Positions 45,091 through 56,540 of a DNA stretch of 64,000 nucleotides are shown here, one piece after another; position 1 is the stretch's first letter; the number at the start of each line of letters is the position of its first letter. The stretch is from positions 38,379,936-38,443,935 of the forward strand of contig CM039512.1 in assembly GCA_022432975.1 (NCBI GenBank). The letters are read 5' to 3'. Position numbers and translations under genes: made by a program. Source of the stretch: Begonia masoniana. Its lineage: Eukaryota; Streptophyta; Magnoliopsida; Cucurbitales; Begoniaceae. The notes below the pieces were generated by a model, which was not told the DNA's origin, did not search any database, and worked only from the letters and a program-made list of their open reading frames with translations.

Positions 45091-46930
45091 AGTTTTAATG
45101 AAATCGGTTAGAAAATTAGGGTTTCTTAAATCTAGCTCGATGAAACTCAAGTCGCGGTTCATTTGAGTACATGCTAAGTCGAAGTCCAGATGGTGTTCTT
45201 CTTGTACACCTTTGTATTTTACACGTGTCGCACCATGACTTCCTTTAGACAAAGTCGTGGGAAAGTGCAATTATCAGTTTCTTGCTCCACTTGGAGTGGC
45301 AGTTCTCCAACCTTTTGGGCACCGCAACATCCCTTTGTTGGGGCGGCAACACTAAGCAATTTTTCCTCTTTTCAACCCACTTCTTTGGGCCTTGTTTTGG
45401 TCTGTTCTATTGCCTTGTTTGGCCCACTATGCGTCGTACTTTGAGATATCTAGTATGTCTTGAGTTTTTTTTTGTTGCAAGTGTTCGCCTTACCGAGGTT
45501 GTTGGCCTTGTGTCATTTTCTTTTGATTTAAGTTTTTATTCTTAAGATAAGACAATCCATTATCCCTTGAGTTTTACATGAGAATTTAACATTAATTTTA
45601 TTATGTGATCTTACGAGTTTGTTGATTTTGAACCTATACCCGAGACTGTTACTCCCCCATGGTAAAAATAATTAACCACCGTTGAGGTAGGGGTTTCTTT
45701 TACAATATTTTCACAAGCATCATAGTTTTCTAGACCTTATTTTATTATAGATCACACAACAAACTAACTTGTTCTGTTTCACAAAATGTCTGATTTTATA
45801 TTAATGTATGCTGGTTTCACATATTTATTTCATGGTATTTTATACTATATTTTGAACGAAGTTTTCGATTGATTTGGATATGTGATCTAGCTCATTTGTT
45901 TGATGCACACATTCTATTGCTTGAAGGTGTTTATTTATAAGTGCAATATAGTAGTGAGGCAGTTTTGATGTTGTGCCCTGAGTACAAATTCGTAAACTTG
46001 ATAAGGGTATTTTTGTGACGGGATGACTACTCTCCAGACAATTGCTTCACTTTCTCTTGCATGCCTTCAAACATTTGTTGTGCCAAGGTTTGGGGGTGAC
46101 TTTATTTTCACATAGACTATTTTCTACAAAAAACAATGGAGACATTTCTTTCTTTATAGCTACGATATATTTATAGCTACGATATATTATGTAGCAATGA
46201 TTTTCAAAGCTCTCTTCAGTGATGGCTCTTGCAATCTGCTTTTAAAATGGTAAAAGATATTTTAATTGTAAATCCATGTTTGCATTTTTTTTCGCCATTT
46301 CATGTATTTAACTAGTAAAAGATAAAACCATTTTTCTCATGTATTAGGTATAGTTTGAGAATCCTTATTGAGTTTATGCACTCGCCCCAAAATACTACCT
46401 ATTTTTTCTAGTCAAGAACCAGTGCGACCAGAAGTAGCTGCCTTCGTGGAGTTCATGTCTCCTTCTTGATTTCTGCTTTCGAAGTATTTGGGTGAAGACT
46501 TGGTTTTTTTCTTTTTTGTCTATATAACTATATTGGGTGTCACATATTTTAATTTTCCTATACATCACTCCCTCATTTATTTTATTGCATTATCTTGTAT
46601 ATTGTGATCACTCTGTGAACTTTGATCAATCTCATATGAGCTATGAGTTTTAAATATTTCTTTTAAGTCTTTTAATGCGAACCTTGATGCAGGCTTGAGT
46701 TGGGTGATAAGGTCCTCTCCATATGAGGTCATTTGACTTGGTGTCATGACACTAAGATAATCAAATTAAACCTCTGATGTGCTTCAGCTTAAAAGACAAA
46801 CGCAACACAATCTATTCTCGGCTGAATAAATAGTTTGGTCGAGAAATGCTCAGCTTCCAACGTGCTTAACTCCAAATGATCTGAAATTTTAACACAAACT
46901 TATTGTATGAGTGGGTGAAATGCCCTTAAA
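45091..46930. other. AT-rich DNA of unknown origin
   Basis: No convincing coding region. T-rich plus strand with motifs such as CACGTGTCGCACC (near 45,220) that could belong to an old LTR. I see no terminal repeats, primer site or long repeat unit. The ATATTTATAGCTACG word is doubled near 46,160-46,180. Confidence 0.5.
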
Positions 46931-47639
46931 AGTTTAGGGACTAACTCGCGATGGTTGGAAAGTTACAGTGGATGGATTGCTTGCTGGTCCGAGGAGGGAA
47001 TGAACAACACCTCTTGGGTTTTGCTCTTGTTTGGAAGAAAGAAACTCCAACTTGCACAAAGAGGATGGATTAAAACCTTGCTGGGGGTATCCACACCTAA
47101 GAAAGGGAGGATGAAGGTTTCAAAAGGTGTTCCCATTTCGGTTCAAAAAATGGAAACACAAACTCACTCTAACTCTCGGATATTACTCACCGAAGAGAAG
47201 AAATGAAGAAGCTTCTTTGAGCTGAAAATGGTTCTGCAAAATATCATTCAAAAGTTCTAAAGAAGCCTTAAGGATGGTTTAAATACCATGCATCTTCTAA
47301 CAAATTAGGGTTTAGAAGACAGTCAAAGAAGATTGTCAAAGAGAGGAGGTACTCGGTCACATGGTTTGGCCGACCACAACTTGGCTTTGCTATTTTGGGC
47401 AAAACATGTTCTCTCTCTAAGGGTCACTCTCAAATGGTCTCTCTTCTCTTTCAAATGCCGCCCTCTTCCCTCCACGATGTATTCAGCTCATACATGGCAC
47501 AAAAACAAGAAATAAACTAAAGTTTTGAAAGAAAATAAAGGCATGCTCAGATACATCATTTGTCACAAGGAAGACAAATTCCTTCTTCCTTGATTGGTGT
47601 GTGCTCCCATGATAGCAAATGGAAAGGTTTCTCCATGTC
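46931..47639 (-). mobile_element. Probable 3' LTR part of gypsy element 4
   Basis: It lies directly downstream of the stop codon of the element 4 polyprotein (47,640 on the minus strand). The stretch at 47,560-47,640 is related to 40,880-40,980, next to the same polyprotein tail. The LTR start is probably near 47,560. The far end is not resolved. Confidence 0.5.
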
Positions 47640-48800
47640 TTAGAAGGTTGGCTCCCACATCAAGTCCTCAAAATAATCTTTACCTACAAAAAGAATGCAC
47701 TTGTTAGAAGATGGCTCGGCCGAGGCCAAGGAATTGGATCGAGATCGTGTCATGGCTCCTCTTGGCACATCATTCTCCCTAGGTGATTGAGGATTTGACC
47801 TCCAATCCAAATGTGCCTCTTCTTCTAGTTTGGTCTTTTCTCCAATGTACGGGAATAGGTCTTGCACATTGAACATGGTGGACACCCTGTATTCCCCCAG
47901 CAATTCGAGCTTGTAGGCATTGTTGTTGATATTTTCCAATATTTCAAATGGTCCATCGGCTCTAGGAAGAAGCTTGAATTTCATTTGTTTAGGAAACATC
48001 TTCTTTCTCAAATGGAGCCAAACTAGATCGCCCTCCTTGAAGATGACTTCTTTCCTACCACGGCTAGCGTGTTTGGCGTAAGCCTCATTCTTCCTTTGAA
48101 TATTCTGACTAACCTTCTCATGCAAGGTTTTTGCTTGTTCGGCTTTGCTAGCTCCATTAGGGTTGATCATGTATTTTGTGGGCAAGGGTATAAGGTCTAA
48201 TGGAGTGAGGGGTTGAAACCGTATACCACATCAAAAAGGGTCATTTGAGTGGAATTGTGCATACTCCAGTTGTAGGTAAATTCAATGTAAGGGAGTTATA
48301 AGTCCCAATCGGAGAGTTTCTTGCCTACTATGCTCCTTAACAAGGCACCCATTGTTCAATTCATTACTTCAGTTTGCCCGTCGGTTTTAGGGTGAAAAGT
48401 AGTACTAAAGAGTAATTTGGTGCCCAATTTTCCCCCACAAAGTCTTCCAAAAAGCACTAAAGAATTTGGTGTCTCTATCCGACACGATGGACTTTGGTAT
48501 ACCAAGCATACGCACCACTTCCTTGAAAAATAGATCGGTTATATGGCTAGAGTCATCCCTCTTCGAGCAAACTATAAAATAAGTCATCTTGGAGAACGGG
48601 TCCACCACCATCATAATCGATTCCTTTGATCTAAATGTGCAAGAGAGCCCCAAAATGAAATCCATACTCACCTCCACCCAAAGATGACTTGGAACTAGTA
48701 GAAGTAAGTAGAATCCTTGAGGAAGAACTCGGCTCTTAGCCTTCTTACACACTATGCATTTCTCCACCACCTTATGTACATCTCTAAGTAGGTGCGGTCA
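47640..48800 (-). pseudogene. Element 4 integrase and C-terminal tail (CRM/Reina-like)
   Basis: The minus strand reads CIVCKKAKSR near 48,750 (finger cysteines), MDFILGL near 48,665 (first Asp), IVSDRDTKF near 48,490 (second Asp), then through frameshifts HPKTDGQTE near 48,385. The C-terminal part is one open stretch, 48,185-47,640, with DLVWLHLRKKMFP, LPRADGPFEIL and FNVQDLFPYIGE, followed by a TRSRSN tail. I see no classical chromodomain of the element 1 type. The DGPF and FNV.DL pattern suits CRM/Reina-type chromoviruses, but the lineage needs a tree. Confidence 0.85.
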
Positions 48801-50300
48801 ATAGAAGTGTTCTTTAATAGCTTCTAAAGTTTTCTTCTCTCAAAAATGCCTTACTAGGCCTCCCCCATGAGCCTCCTTAATTAAGGACTTTCGGATTCCT
48901 CCACACGGAATGCATAATTTCCCTCACTTGAAGAGGTATCCATCCACTAGGTAGTAATTACAATCGGCCTTACCTTTACTCAATTCAAACCAATGACCAA
49001 AGTCTTGGTCTCCTTCATAAGCTCCTTTAATCCATTCCAATATCAAAAATCTAGTATTCAATTCGGTTAGAAGAACATACCTTCTAGAGAGTACATCGAC
49101 CACCACGTTGGTTTCCCCTTTTTTGTATTTGATAATATAAGGGTAGCACTCGAGAAATTCCACCCACTTGGCGTGTCTTCTATTAAGTTTTTCTTGGCTC
49201 TTGATGTGCTTAAGAGCTTGGTGGTTGGTGTGAATAATAAAGTCCTTTGGAAGTGCTCGAATAACGGCTAAAAACTTCTTGTCATACGTTGAGTAGTTAA
49301 AAGTAGCTCCCTTGAGCTTCTCACTAAAATAGGCAAGTGACTTGCCCTCTTGCATAAGTAAAGCCCGTCCCTATACCAGAAGCATCACACTCTACCTCAA
49401 AAACCTTATTGAAATCGAGAAGCATAAGGATAGGTGCACGACACAGTTTCTCCTTAATTAACTCAAAGCTTTGTTGACAAGCTTTAGTCCAATGAAATTC
49501 TTTTCCTTTCTTAGTGCAATCGGTCAAAGGAGACACAATAGAGTTAAAATCCTTGATGAACCTCCTATAAAATGAAACTAGCCCATGAAAGCTCATTACC
49601 TCTGAAATTCCTTTTGGGTTTTGACAATCCTTTATTGCTTCAATTTTTGCATTAGAATCCAAGGAAATGAATTCTCTCTTGAACAAAAGAACACTTCTTT
49701 AGGTTCCCAAACAATTTAGCATCCCGAAGAGTATCAAACAATAGTCTAAGCTGCCCTAAATGTGAATCAAGATCCATACTATATATCAAGATGTCATCGA
49801 AATAAACTACTATGAATTTTCATAAGAAATATTCAAGCATAAAATGCATAAGTCTCATGTGCAAGGAACATTAGAAAGACCGAAAGACATCACTAACCAT
49901 TCGTAGAGTCCATACTTGCTTTTGAAGGTCGTCTTCCATTCATCTCCCTGCTTCATTCTAATTTGATAGTAGCCACTCTTCAAGTCTACTTTGGAGAAAA
50001 TGGAAGCACTACTAAGCTCGTTTAACATGTTCTCAAGTCTATGAATGAGAAACCTATACTTGATCGTGATTTGATTTATGGTTTGACTATCCACACCCAT
50101 CCTCATAGTCTCATCCTTCTTTGGAATAGCACATGGGCTCATGGATTCCCTTATGTATCCCTTTTCAGGTAGCTCTTGCAATTGTTTGTGTAGTTCTTTA
50201 TCCTCCTCTGAATTCATTCTATACGCGGGTCGATTTGGTAGCACCATTTCTAGCTGTAAGACAATTTGGTGCTCAATACCTCTAATGAGTGGTAATCCTT
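48801..50300 (-). pseudogene. Element 4 reverse transcriptase and RNase H
   Basis: Reverse transcriptase starts with NRPAYRMNSEEDKELHKQL near 50,235. It has a deletion before IPKKDETMRMGVDS, then IFSKVDLKSGYYQIRM near 49,995, and the catalytic YFDD at about 49,790-49,802 after a frame change. A connection segment, FYRRFIKDFNSI, lies near 49,555. RNase H reads [12 protein letters not shown] near 49,390, continues in another frame with the [10 protein letters not shown] segment near 49,345, and ends near 48,924. At least three shifts are present. Confidence 0.87.
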
Positions 50301-51107
50301 AAGGCAACCCCTCTGGGAAAACATCTTGGTATTCATTTAAGAGTACTCAAACCTCTCTCAGAATTTCTCTCAATTCTTCAACCCTTTCTCAAAACATCAA
50401 CAAAATAATAGGTCCTCCATTTAGAAGGGATTTCCTCAACTCGTTCTTTAACATGAAAAGAATGGACTTCGACCTACCTTCTCTCCTCAAATCCTCATCC
50501 TTAGCCACTTGCTCCGGTTTGAGTTGTGGCAATTTGATTATTTTTTCTCTGAATTTGAATGAATAATAATTGAAGTATCCATCTTGGGACATCTTCCGAT
50601 CATATTGCCAATGCCTCCCTAACTATAAGTGGCTATTCATAGGTACCACATCACAAAGTACCTTATCTTTATAACCTCCAAAAGCAAGTTCTATGCACAC
50701 TTATTTGGAAACTTTGACGTCGTCCCGATCATTCAACCATCTTAACTTATAGGGGTTTAGATGTGTAGTGGTCTCCAACCTAAGCTTGTCCACTAATTCA
50801 AGAGAATCTACATTGGTGCAACTTCCTCCATCGATGATGAGGGAGCAAACCTTCTCTTTGATCAAGCATTGACTTGTGGAAGATATTCTTCCATTGACAA
50901 TCTTTTTCATTGGTTCTGGATATGAGGGCTCTGTGGATAACCATCAAGAGCGGTCCTTCTTGTGCATGAAAAATCTCCTCTTGACTTCCAAGGTCCTCAA
51001 TAGAGCCTTCCTCTTGTTCATCTTCTCTTACTATTTCCCCGGTGCTCTCTCTAAGGACCATCACTCTTCAATTGGGACATTAAGAAGCAATGTGCCTCAA
51101 TCCAATA
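50301..51107 (-). pseudogene. Element 4 gag end and protease, truncated by Cassandra
   Basis: The protease-like site reads CSLIIDGGSCTNV near 50,850-50,812, with Asp-Gly-Gly-Ser in place of DTGA, a form common in this gypsy group. The acidic linker upstream (EDEQEEGSIEDL) is in another frame. The rest of gag and the 5' LTR are missing because the Cassandra LTR begins at 51,108. Confidence 0.8.
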
Positions 51108-51447
51108 TGTGATAACTCGGATGTGTAAGTATGTGTATGATGACTGCACGAACTGGAACCCGGATGGCAGTATGTCTGGGCGGGCGAACCGGAAGGTGAC
51201 AGGTCGTAAAAAGGGGGTCGTCACAATCCCACATCGCTTGGAGAAGTATGTGGAAATGAAACATATGTAAAGAGACCCTCCCAAGATAGCAAGAAGCGTT
51301 TTGGAGCACAATTGGCAATGGATCCCATAAGAAATCCGAAGTTAAAAGTGCTTTGGTGAGAGTAGTACCAGGTTGGGTGACCGACTGGGAAGTCCTCGCC
51401 AAACAAAGCCGTGAGGGGAGGATATTGGGTCACGGTCCAATCCCCAT
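51108..51447 (+). mobile_element. Cassandra LTR, cut at its 3' end by element 5
   Basis: Starts TGTGATAACTCGGATG and follows the Cassandra LTRs at 13,190-14,980 to about CGGTCCAATCCCCAT. There the TG of the element 5 LTR begins, leaving about 40 bp unaccounted for. The 5S-related segment (GGATCCCATAAGAAATCC, GGTTGGGTGACC, GGGAAGTCCTCGCC) is at about 51,320-51,400. If element 5 inserted into it, the missing end should lie to the right of this window. Confidence 0.88.
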
Positions 51448-52392
51448 TGTAATATCCGGCTTGTACGGGATTTTATATTATAATATATATTGGCATTTTT
51501 GTGAATATGTCAAATCAAACCCGTTTTACGAAAAGAAAGTGTCATTAGAATCCTAATTATTAATAGGAATTTTAAGAAAATTATGGGATTTTTCGGAGTA
51601 GTAACGCTTAATTCTGGGTAATTACGTTTCTCGAAATGTGAAGGACGTTTTAGTAAAAATAGTAAACGGTGTCCGATTTGCAAACGGACAGTTTTGATAA
51701 ATCCCAAATAATAAGAATGACTTATTGGTGAAATAAGGAAATTTGGAGAAGCTGAATCGTTAGGAAATTAAAGAAACAAAGGACGAAACAAAATAGAAAT
51801 AGAGCTAAGGGCATTTTGGTAATTTTTCAAACCAAATTATATTAAATCAAAACTTTTCTTCTTCTCCCTCACTTCTCCTCCTTCTCTGTTTCACGAAAAC
51901 GACAGAGAGCGATTTCCTCTCACGGCCGTTGGCGATTCTCAACATTCCGACTTCCGATTCGTCCTCCGATCGTCTCGCTTTCTTCGCGTTTTCTCCTCCT
52001 GTCGTATCCCTAGGTATGAATCTATGGTTTTCGAACGTTGGTTTTCAAGTTTCGGGTCGTTTTAAAGTTAGAGTTTCCCTTTAGGGTTTCGTCGAAAATG
52101 CGAATTAGGGTTTGAAATTTATAGCTTTACCATGATTAAATATATATAGAACGTATTGGACGTTATTGGACGAAACTAGATTAATTTGTAAAAATGTTCG
52201 ATTTTGAGAAATTTCGAGATTTAGGGAAAAACTCGTAAATTGGATTTGAGTTGCCGAGCGGGGATTGGCTCGATAATATAGCTCAATGAATTGGATTAAA
52301 GCTTTAGGAAATCTCCTTAGTTAAGGTTTTGTAAATTTTGGACGTTTAGAAGCTTAAACTCGTTTTAATGTCGATGTTGTGTTTTGCCTCAG

Positions 52393-53077
52393 ACGAACGA
52401 CTCTCGTGGTCAGAGCTTGAAGTTCAGCGCGCTCAAGGTAAGTTCTCGTGACTTACTCGGATCGATTGGTCTACACCGTACTTCGATGTAGCGTCGAGGA
52501 TCTTAATTGATTGTTTGTTTTAAGTCGTTTTGGTTGGGTAGTTAGGTTTACAATTGTTATAGGTTATTCTGTTTCATTCTGGATGGTATACATGTGCTTG
52601 TTTATTATATAGTTATATTATGCTCATATCTGTTCATGAATCACGTATTTCAAATGTCATGAAAATGAATTTCTGCACGTGTTTTAAGAAAACGAATGAA
52701 CCTCTGTAATGAATAAACGTAATCTGTATCTGGTCACGCGAGGTGGGGCTCAGGCACGGCTGTACGTGTTGTAAGCGTGTACCCCCCTCCTCTAGCTGGA
52801 AAGAGTAGTCCGACCGCTGGATGGGCTCTCTCCGGTTAGTGGGTTGCGATCTCGGTGACAATCTGTCTGCGACGTAATGAATCTGAATCTGTATCTGTTT
52901 CTGTATCTGAATCTGAATCTGTAATCTGCATGTTTTCTGAATGGCATACGCACGCATGCATCTGCATTTACGAAGCTTATTGGGATTTCATTATCTCATA
53001 GATGTCTGTATGGTGTAGGTGACGTGATAGGTGACATTGAGCCAGGTGAGGACGACACTCCTCCTCCTGATGTATGA
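52393..53077 (+). other. LTR-embedded spliced micro-ORF, copy 7
   Basis: Block 52,393-52,437 lies between GCCTCAG and GTAAGT. Block 53,019-53,077 follows GTGTAG and is 12 bases (four codons) longer than in other copies, keeping phase. Tail GEDDTPPPDV then TGA. Joining the preceding exon-like block (ending TCCCTAG at 52,011) gives LDERLSWSEL across the junction. No in-frame ATG was found. The 3' LTR keeps the first block at 59,096-59,140; its second block is outside the window. Confidence 0.5.
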
Positions 53078-53094
53078 TGCAGTTAAGAAATTCC

Positions 53095-53235
53095 AGAGCG
53101 CCTGTCAAGCGATCACCAGGCTAAGGGCGATCGCTGGGCAGAGGTGATCGCCAGGGGCGATCCACTCGGCGAGCGATCGCCGGGGTGCGATCGCCATAGG
53201 GCGATCGATCGCCAGTTTTGGGCGATCGATCGCCC
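53095..53235 (+). repeat. GCGATCGC-rich cluster in LTR
   Basis: GCGATC occurs about ten times in 140 bases, several as GCGATCGC or CGATCGATCGCC palindromes. It is far more GC-rich than its surroundings and occupies the place where other LTRs carry minisatellites. Confidence 0.85.
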
Positions 53236-53484
53236 CTCATTTTTTCTGGACAAATGTCCCTTCTGCCCTCGGTTTGGCCGATGTTTTCTTTTAAATGATT
53301 TTTTTTAACTGTTTTAAATAGTTAATATAAGTTTTATTTAAATTGTTTTAAAGTTGAATTTCAATTTCGATCTCGATTCTGGTTTCGATTTCGGATTTGG
53401 TTTCGTTTAGAGTTTATTTAAAGTTAATAGGATAAAATAATAATATTACGGGAAATGGGTACAGTTTTAGGGGTGTTACATTTA

Positions 53485-53496
53485 TGGTATCAGAGC
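53485..53496 (+). promoter_or_regulatory. Primer-binding site, element 5
   Basis: TGGTATCAGAGC, four bases after the 5' LTR; complementary to the initiator tRNA-Met 3' end. Confidence 0.92.
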
Positions 53497-53641
53497 CCCC
53501 GGGTTTTAAAATCGGTTCTGTAGACTGCTCGACTGCACAGCCACTACGCGGACATCCTTCATCAACTGTAAGTCTGTTTACAGTTCTATCTGATTTTGTT
53601 TCTTAGGATTATTGTTTTGATTTTATAGGATTTTTATAAGA

Positions 53642-55330
53642 ATGGTTCGATGAAAGGATCCTAGAGATGACGCGCTAGATCGGTTTACGGAATTAATAGA
53701 TCGCCAGTCTCAGCATATGGACCGCAAGCACAGCAAATTGCGGACTTAGTGAATCGAGAGAACCAGAGGACTCAGGATCTGGTAGTTCCAAGTAATCAGG
53801 GTATGCAAAGGTTCCAAAGCCTACGGCCTCCAGTATTCGACGGCCAATCATCGGATTCGACACGTGCTGAGGAGTGGATCCGGGTGATGGAGGATATGTT
53901 AGGTTATGCAGAGGTAGGGAACGGGAGCAAGGTGGCTTACGCCACCTTTCACTTGGCATTGGATGCCCGTTTCTGGTGGGACTCAATTAAGTCGACGACG
54001 GATGTATCAGTTATGACTTGGGATCGGTTCAAGTTTTTATTTTTCGATAAATATTTCAGCCGCACAGTGAGAGTGGCCAAGAGGAACGAGTTTATGCAGC
54101 TGAAGCAGACTGGTTCGGTTGCTGATTATATTCGGAAGTTCGAGGCGTTATCCAGATTTGCACCTCGTCTTGTTAGCGATAATGAGGAGAATGTGCACCA
54201 GTTTATGGAGGGAGTTAATCCGGAGATTCGGATGCACGTTGTTGTCTCAGGTATTATTGATGCGCCCTATTCTGACGTCACAGCTAGAGCTCTAGATATC
54301 GAGGCTACCAGAGCCACTTGTGTTAGACCGAGGGAGCCAGCGAAGGGCTTCTTCCGGGAGATCCGTCGTCAGTCACAGAACCGAGGATGGCAGCCTAGAG
54401 TACAGCCCCAGCAGCATCAGAGGGGTGTGAAGAGACCTCTTGAGGGAGGTAATGATCGGGGCAAGGGGAAGCAAGTACAGGAGGCTTCACAGTTATCGTG
54501 GTGCCCAAAGTGCCAAAAGGAGCATAGTGGCGAGTGCCGAGTGGGCACAAATAAATGTTATAGATGTGGGGATATCGGTCACTTCGTCAGAGATTGTCCG
54601 AAGCAGGGCCGAGATCAGTTAGGCGGAGATCAGAGGACAGTTATGCCGTGGATCTTCGCATTTATTTGGCCTGGCGATGTTGATGACGAGGCTCAGCCTG
54701 CCGTGATTGCAGGTACTATTTTACTTATGAGAGTTGTTGTATTTACTTTGATGGATACCGGAGCTACGCACTCCTTTGTATCGACTGCATGCATGGCTAG
54801 ATTGGGGCTAGAGTCCGAGTTAGCTGGGGTCGAGTATAGAGTGATGCTGCCTTCTGGAGAGCTTATGCAGTCAGAACGTATTCTCCAGGGCAACGTCGTC
54901 TCAGTGGGAGATACTACCCTTTATGCTCGTTTGATAGTTATGAGCATAGAGCGGTACGATTTTATCTTAGGGATGGACTGGCTTGCACAGCACTTCGCCA
55001 CCATCGATTGTCGATCCGGGATTGTGACCTTTCGACCCCCGGGTAAAGCCGAGTTTGCTTATCAGGCGATGAACCGATTGAGTGGATCGCCTACTTCTTA
55101 TTCCATGAAGGTCAACGAGCAGTTCAAATGTGTGTGCTCTATTTATTTGGCCTCAGTATTTGATATTCAGTTGCTCAGCGAAGTAAAGCCGAGCGACATT
55201 CCTATAGTCAGAGAGTTCTCTGGTATATTCCTTGATGATCTTCCCGGACTACCGCCAGACCGAGAGATTGAGTTCACTATTAATGTCTATCCGAATACTG
55301 CGCCAAGGTTTAAAACTCGTACCGGTTGGC
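53642..55330 (+). pseudogene. Element 5 gag and protease, nearly intact
   Basis: Gag begins at ATG 53,642 (MVR, then TGA as the fourth codon) with ALDRFTELIDRQSQHM. After a one-base loss near 53,720 a long open stretch (53,749-55,353) runs through the capsid domain. Motifs include AEEWIRVMEDML, ATFHLALDARFWWDS, FDKYFSRTVR and FVRDCPKQGRD after the zinc knuckle CYRCGDIGHFVRDC (about 54,557-54,598). The protease site DTGATHSFVS follows near 54,757 and ILGMDWLAQHF near 54,965. It ends in a frameshift at about 55,315, just at the reverse transcriptase boundary. It is the most complete gag here, about 530 residues with the protease. It would encode the particle protein if the two early lesions were absent. 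Confidence 0.9.
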
Positions 55331-56540
55331 ACCAGCTGAGTGGAGAGAGTTGAGGACTCAGCTTGACGAGTTGTTAGAGAAGAGATTTATTCGACCCAGT
55401 GTATCGCCTTCGGGTGCGTCCGTTCTGTTTGTCAAGAAGAAAGACGGGACCCTCAGGATGTGCATTGATTACAGGGAGTTGAACAAATTGACGGTGAAGA
55501 ATAAGTATCCACTGCCTCGGATCGACGACTTATTTGATCAGCTACAGGGTGCCCGAGTGTTTTCCAGGATCGACCTACGCTCGGGTTATTATCAGCTGAA
55601 GGTCCGGAGGGAGGATATTCAGAAAACGACATTCCGAACGAGGTATGGGCATTATGAGTTCCTCGTCATGTCTTTTGGACTTACTAATGCCCCTGCAGCG
55701 TTTATGGATTTGATGAACCGTGTCTTCAAGGAGTATCTGGACAAGTTTGTTGTGGTTTTCATTGACAACATTCTAATCTACTCTAAGACAAAGGAAGAAC
55801 ACGAGAAGCATCTGAGGATTGTTCTGAGGATTCTGAGTCAACGCCAGCTGTATCCAAAGTTTTCAAAGTGCGAATTTTAGCTAGATAGAGTAAGTTTCCT
55901 TGGCCATATTATATCACAGGACGGAGTTTCTGTTGATCCGAGCAAGATTTAGGTGGTCAGAGATTGGCCACAGTCAAAGAACGTACGTGAGGTGCGTGGA
56001 TTTCTTGGATTAGCTGGTTATTATCGGAAGTTCATAGAGGGATTTTCGAAGATCGCAGTTCCTCTTTCACGTTTGACACGGAAGAACGAGAGATTTATAT
56101 GGTCGCCTGCTTGTGATGATAGTTTTATGGAGTTAAAGCAGAGGTTGACCACCGCTCCAGTATTGGCACTACCTGTTGAAGGCGACAAGTTTAGTATTTA
56201 TTGTGATGCGTCTGGAGTGGGACTCGGTTGTGTGTTGATGCAGGAGGGAAGAGTTATTGCTTATGCTTCTCGGCAGCTGAAGCCGTACGAGCAGAATTAC
56301 CCTACGCACGACCTTGAGTTAGCAGCTGTGGTCTTCGCACTGAAGATATGGAGACATTATTTATATGGGCAACAGTGCGAGATATTTTCCGACCACAAGA
56401 CCCTAAAGTATTTATTTACGCAGAAAGAGCTGAATATGAGACAGAGATGATGGCTTGAGTTCGTCAAAGATTATGATTTTGATATCAAGTACCATCCGGG
56501 AAAGGCGAACAAGGTTGCTGATGCTTTGAGTAGAGTGCCT
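55331..56540 (+). pseudogene. Element 5 reverse transcriptase and RNase H
   Basis: One frame throughout: [24 protein letters not shown] near 55,460, [10 protein letters not shown] near 55,568, and the catalytic box, which reads FIDN (normally FIDD) near 55,758-55,770. The second catalytic Asp is therefore replaced by Asn. RNase [19 protein letters not shown] near 56,200, [10 protein letters not shown] near 56,303, [16 protein letters not shown] near 56,490. Stops at 55,878-55,880, 55,950-55,952 and 56,448-56,450. Confidence 0.92.

Larger units (their letters stand above)
51448..53480 (+). mobile_element. 5' LTR of gypsy element 5 (2,033 bp)
   Basis: Begins TGTAATATCCGGC and ends AGGGGTGTTACA. 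Contains an AT-rich promoter-like stretch near 51,838-51,850, CT-rich leader, exon-like blocks at 52,393-52,437 and 53,019-53,077, a short hexamer repeat (ATCTGA) near 52,879-52,930 and a GCGATC-rich cluster at 53,095-53,235. It is nearly identical to 58,132-59,339, so the insertion is fairly young. Confidence 0.94.

Noticed and set aside
45190..45545. Two overlapping plus-strand frames of about 85 codons
   Set aside because: No recognisable domain, low complexity, and located in unassigned repeat-like DNA.
52634..52957. Minus-strand frame with alternating Gln and Ile
   Set aside because: Produced by the ATCTGA hexamer repeat in the element 5 LTR.
53095..53235. Cyanobacterial contamination suggested by GCGATCGC
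   Set aside because: The cluster is inside an LTR that has a near-identical partner and normal plant retrotransposon context.
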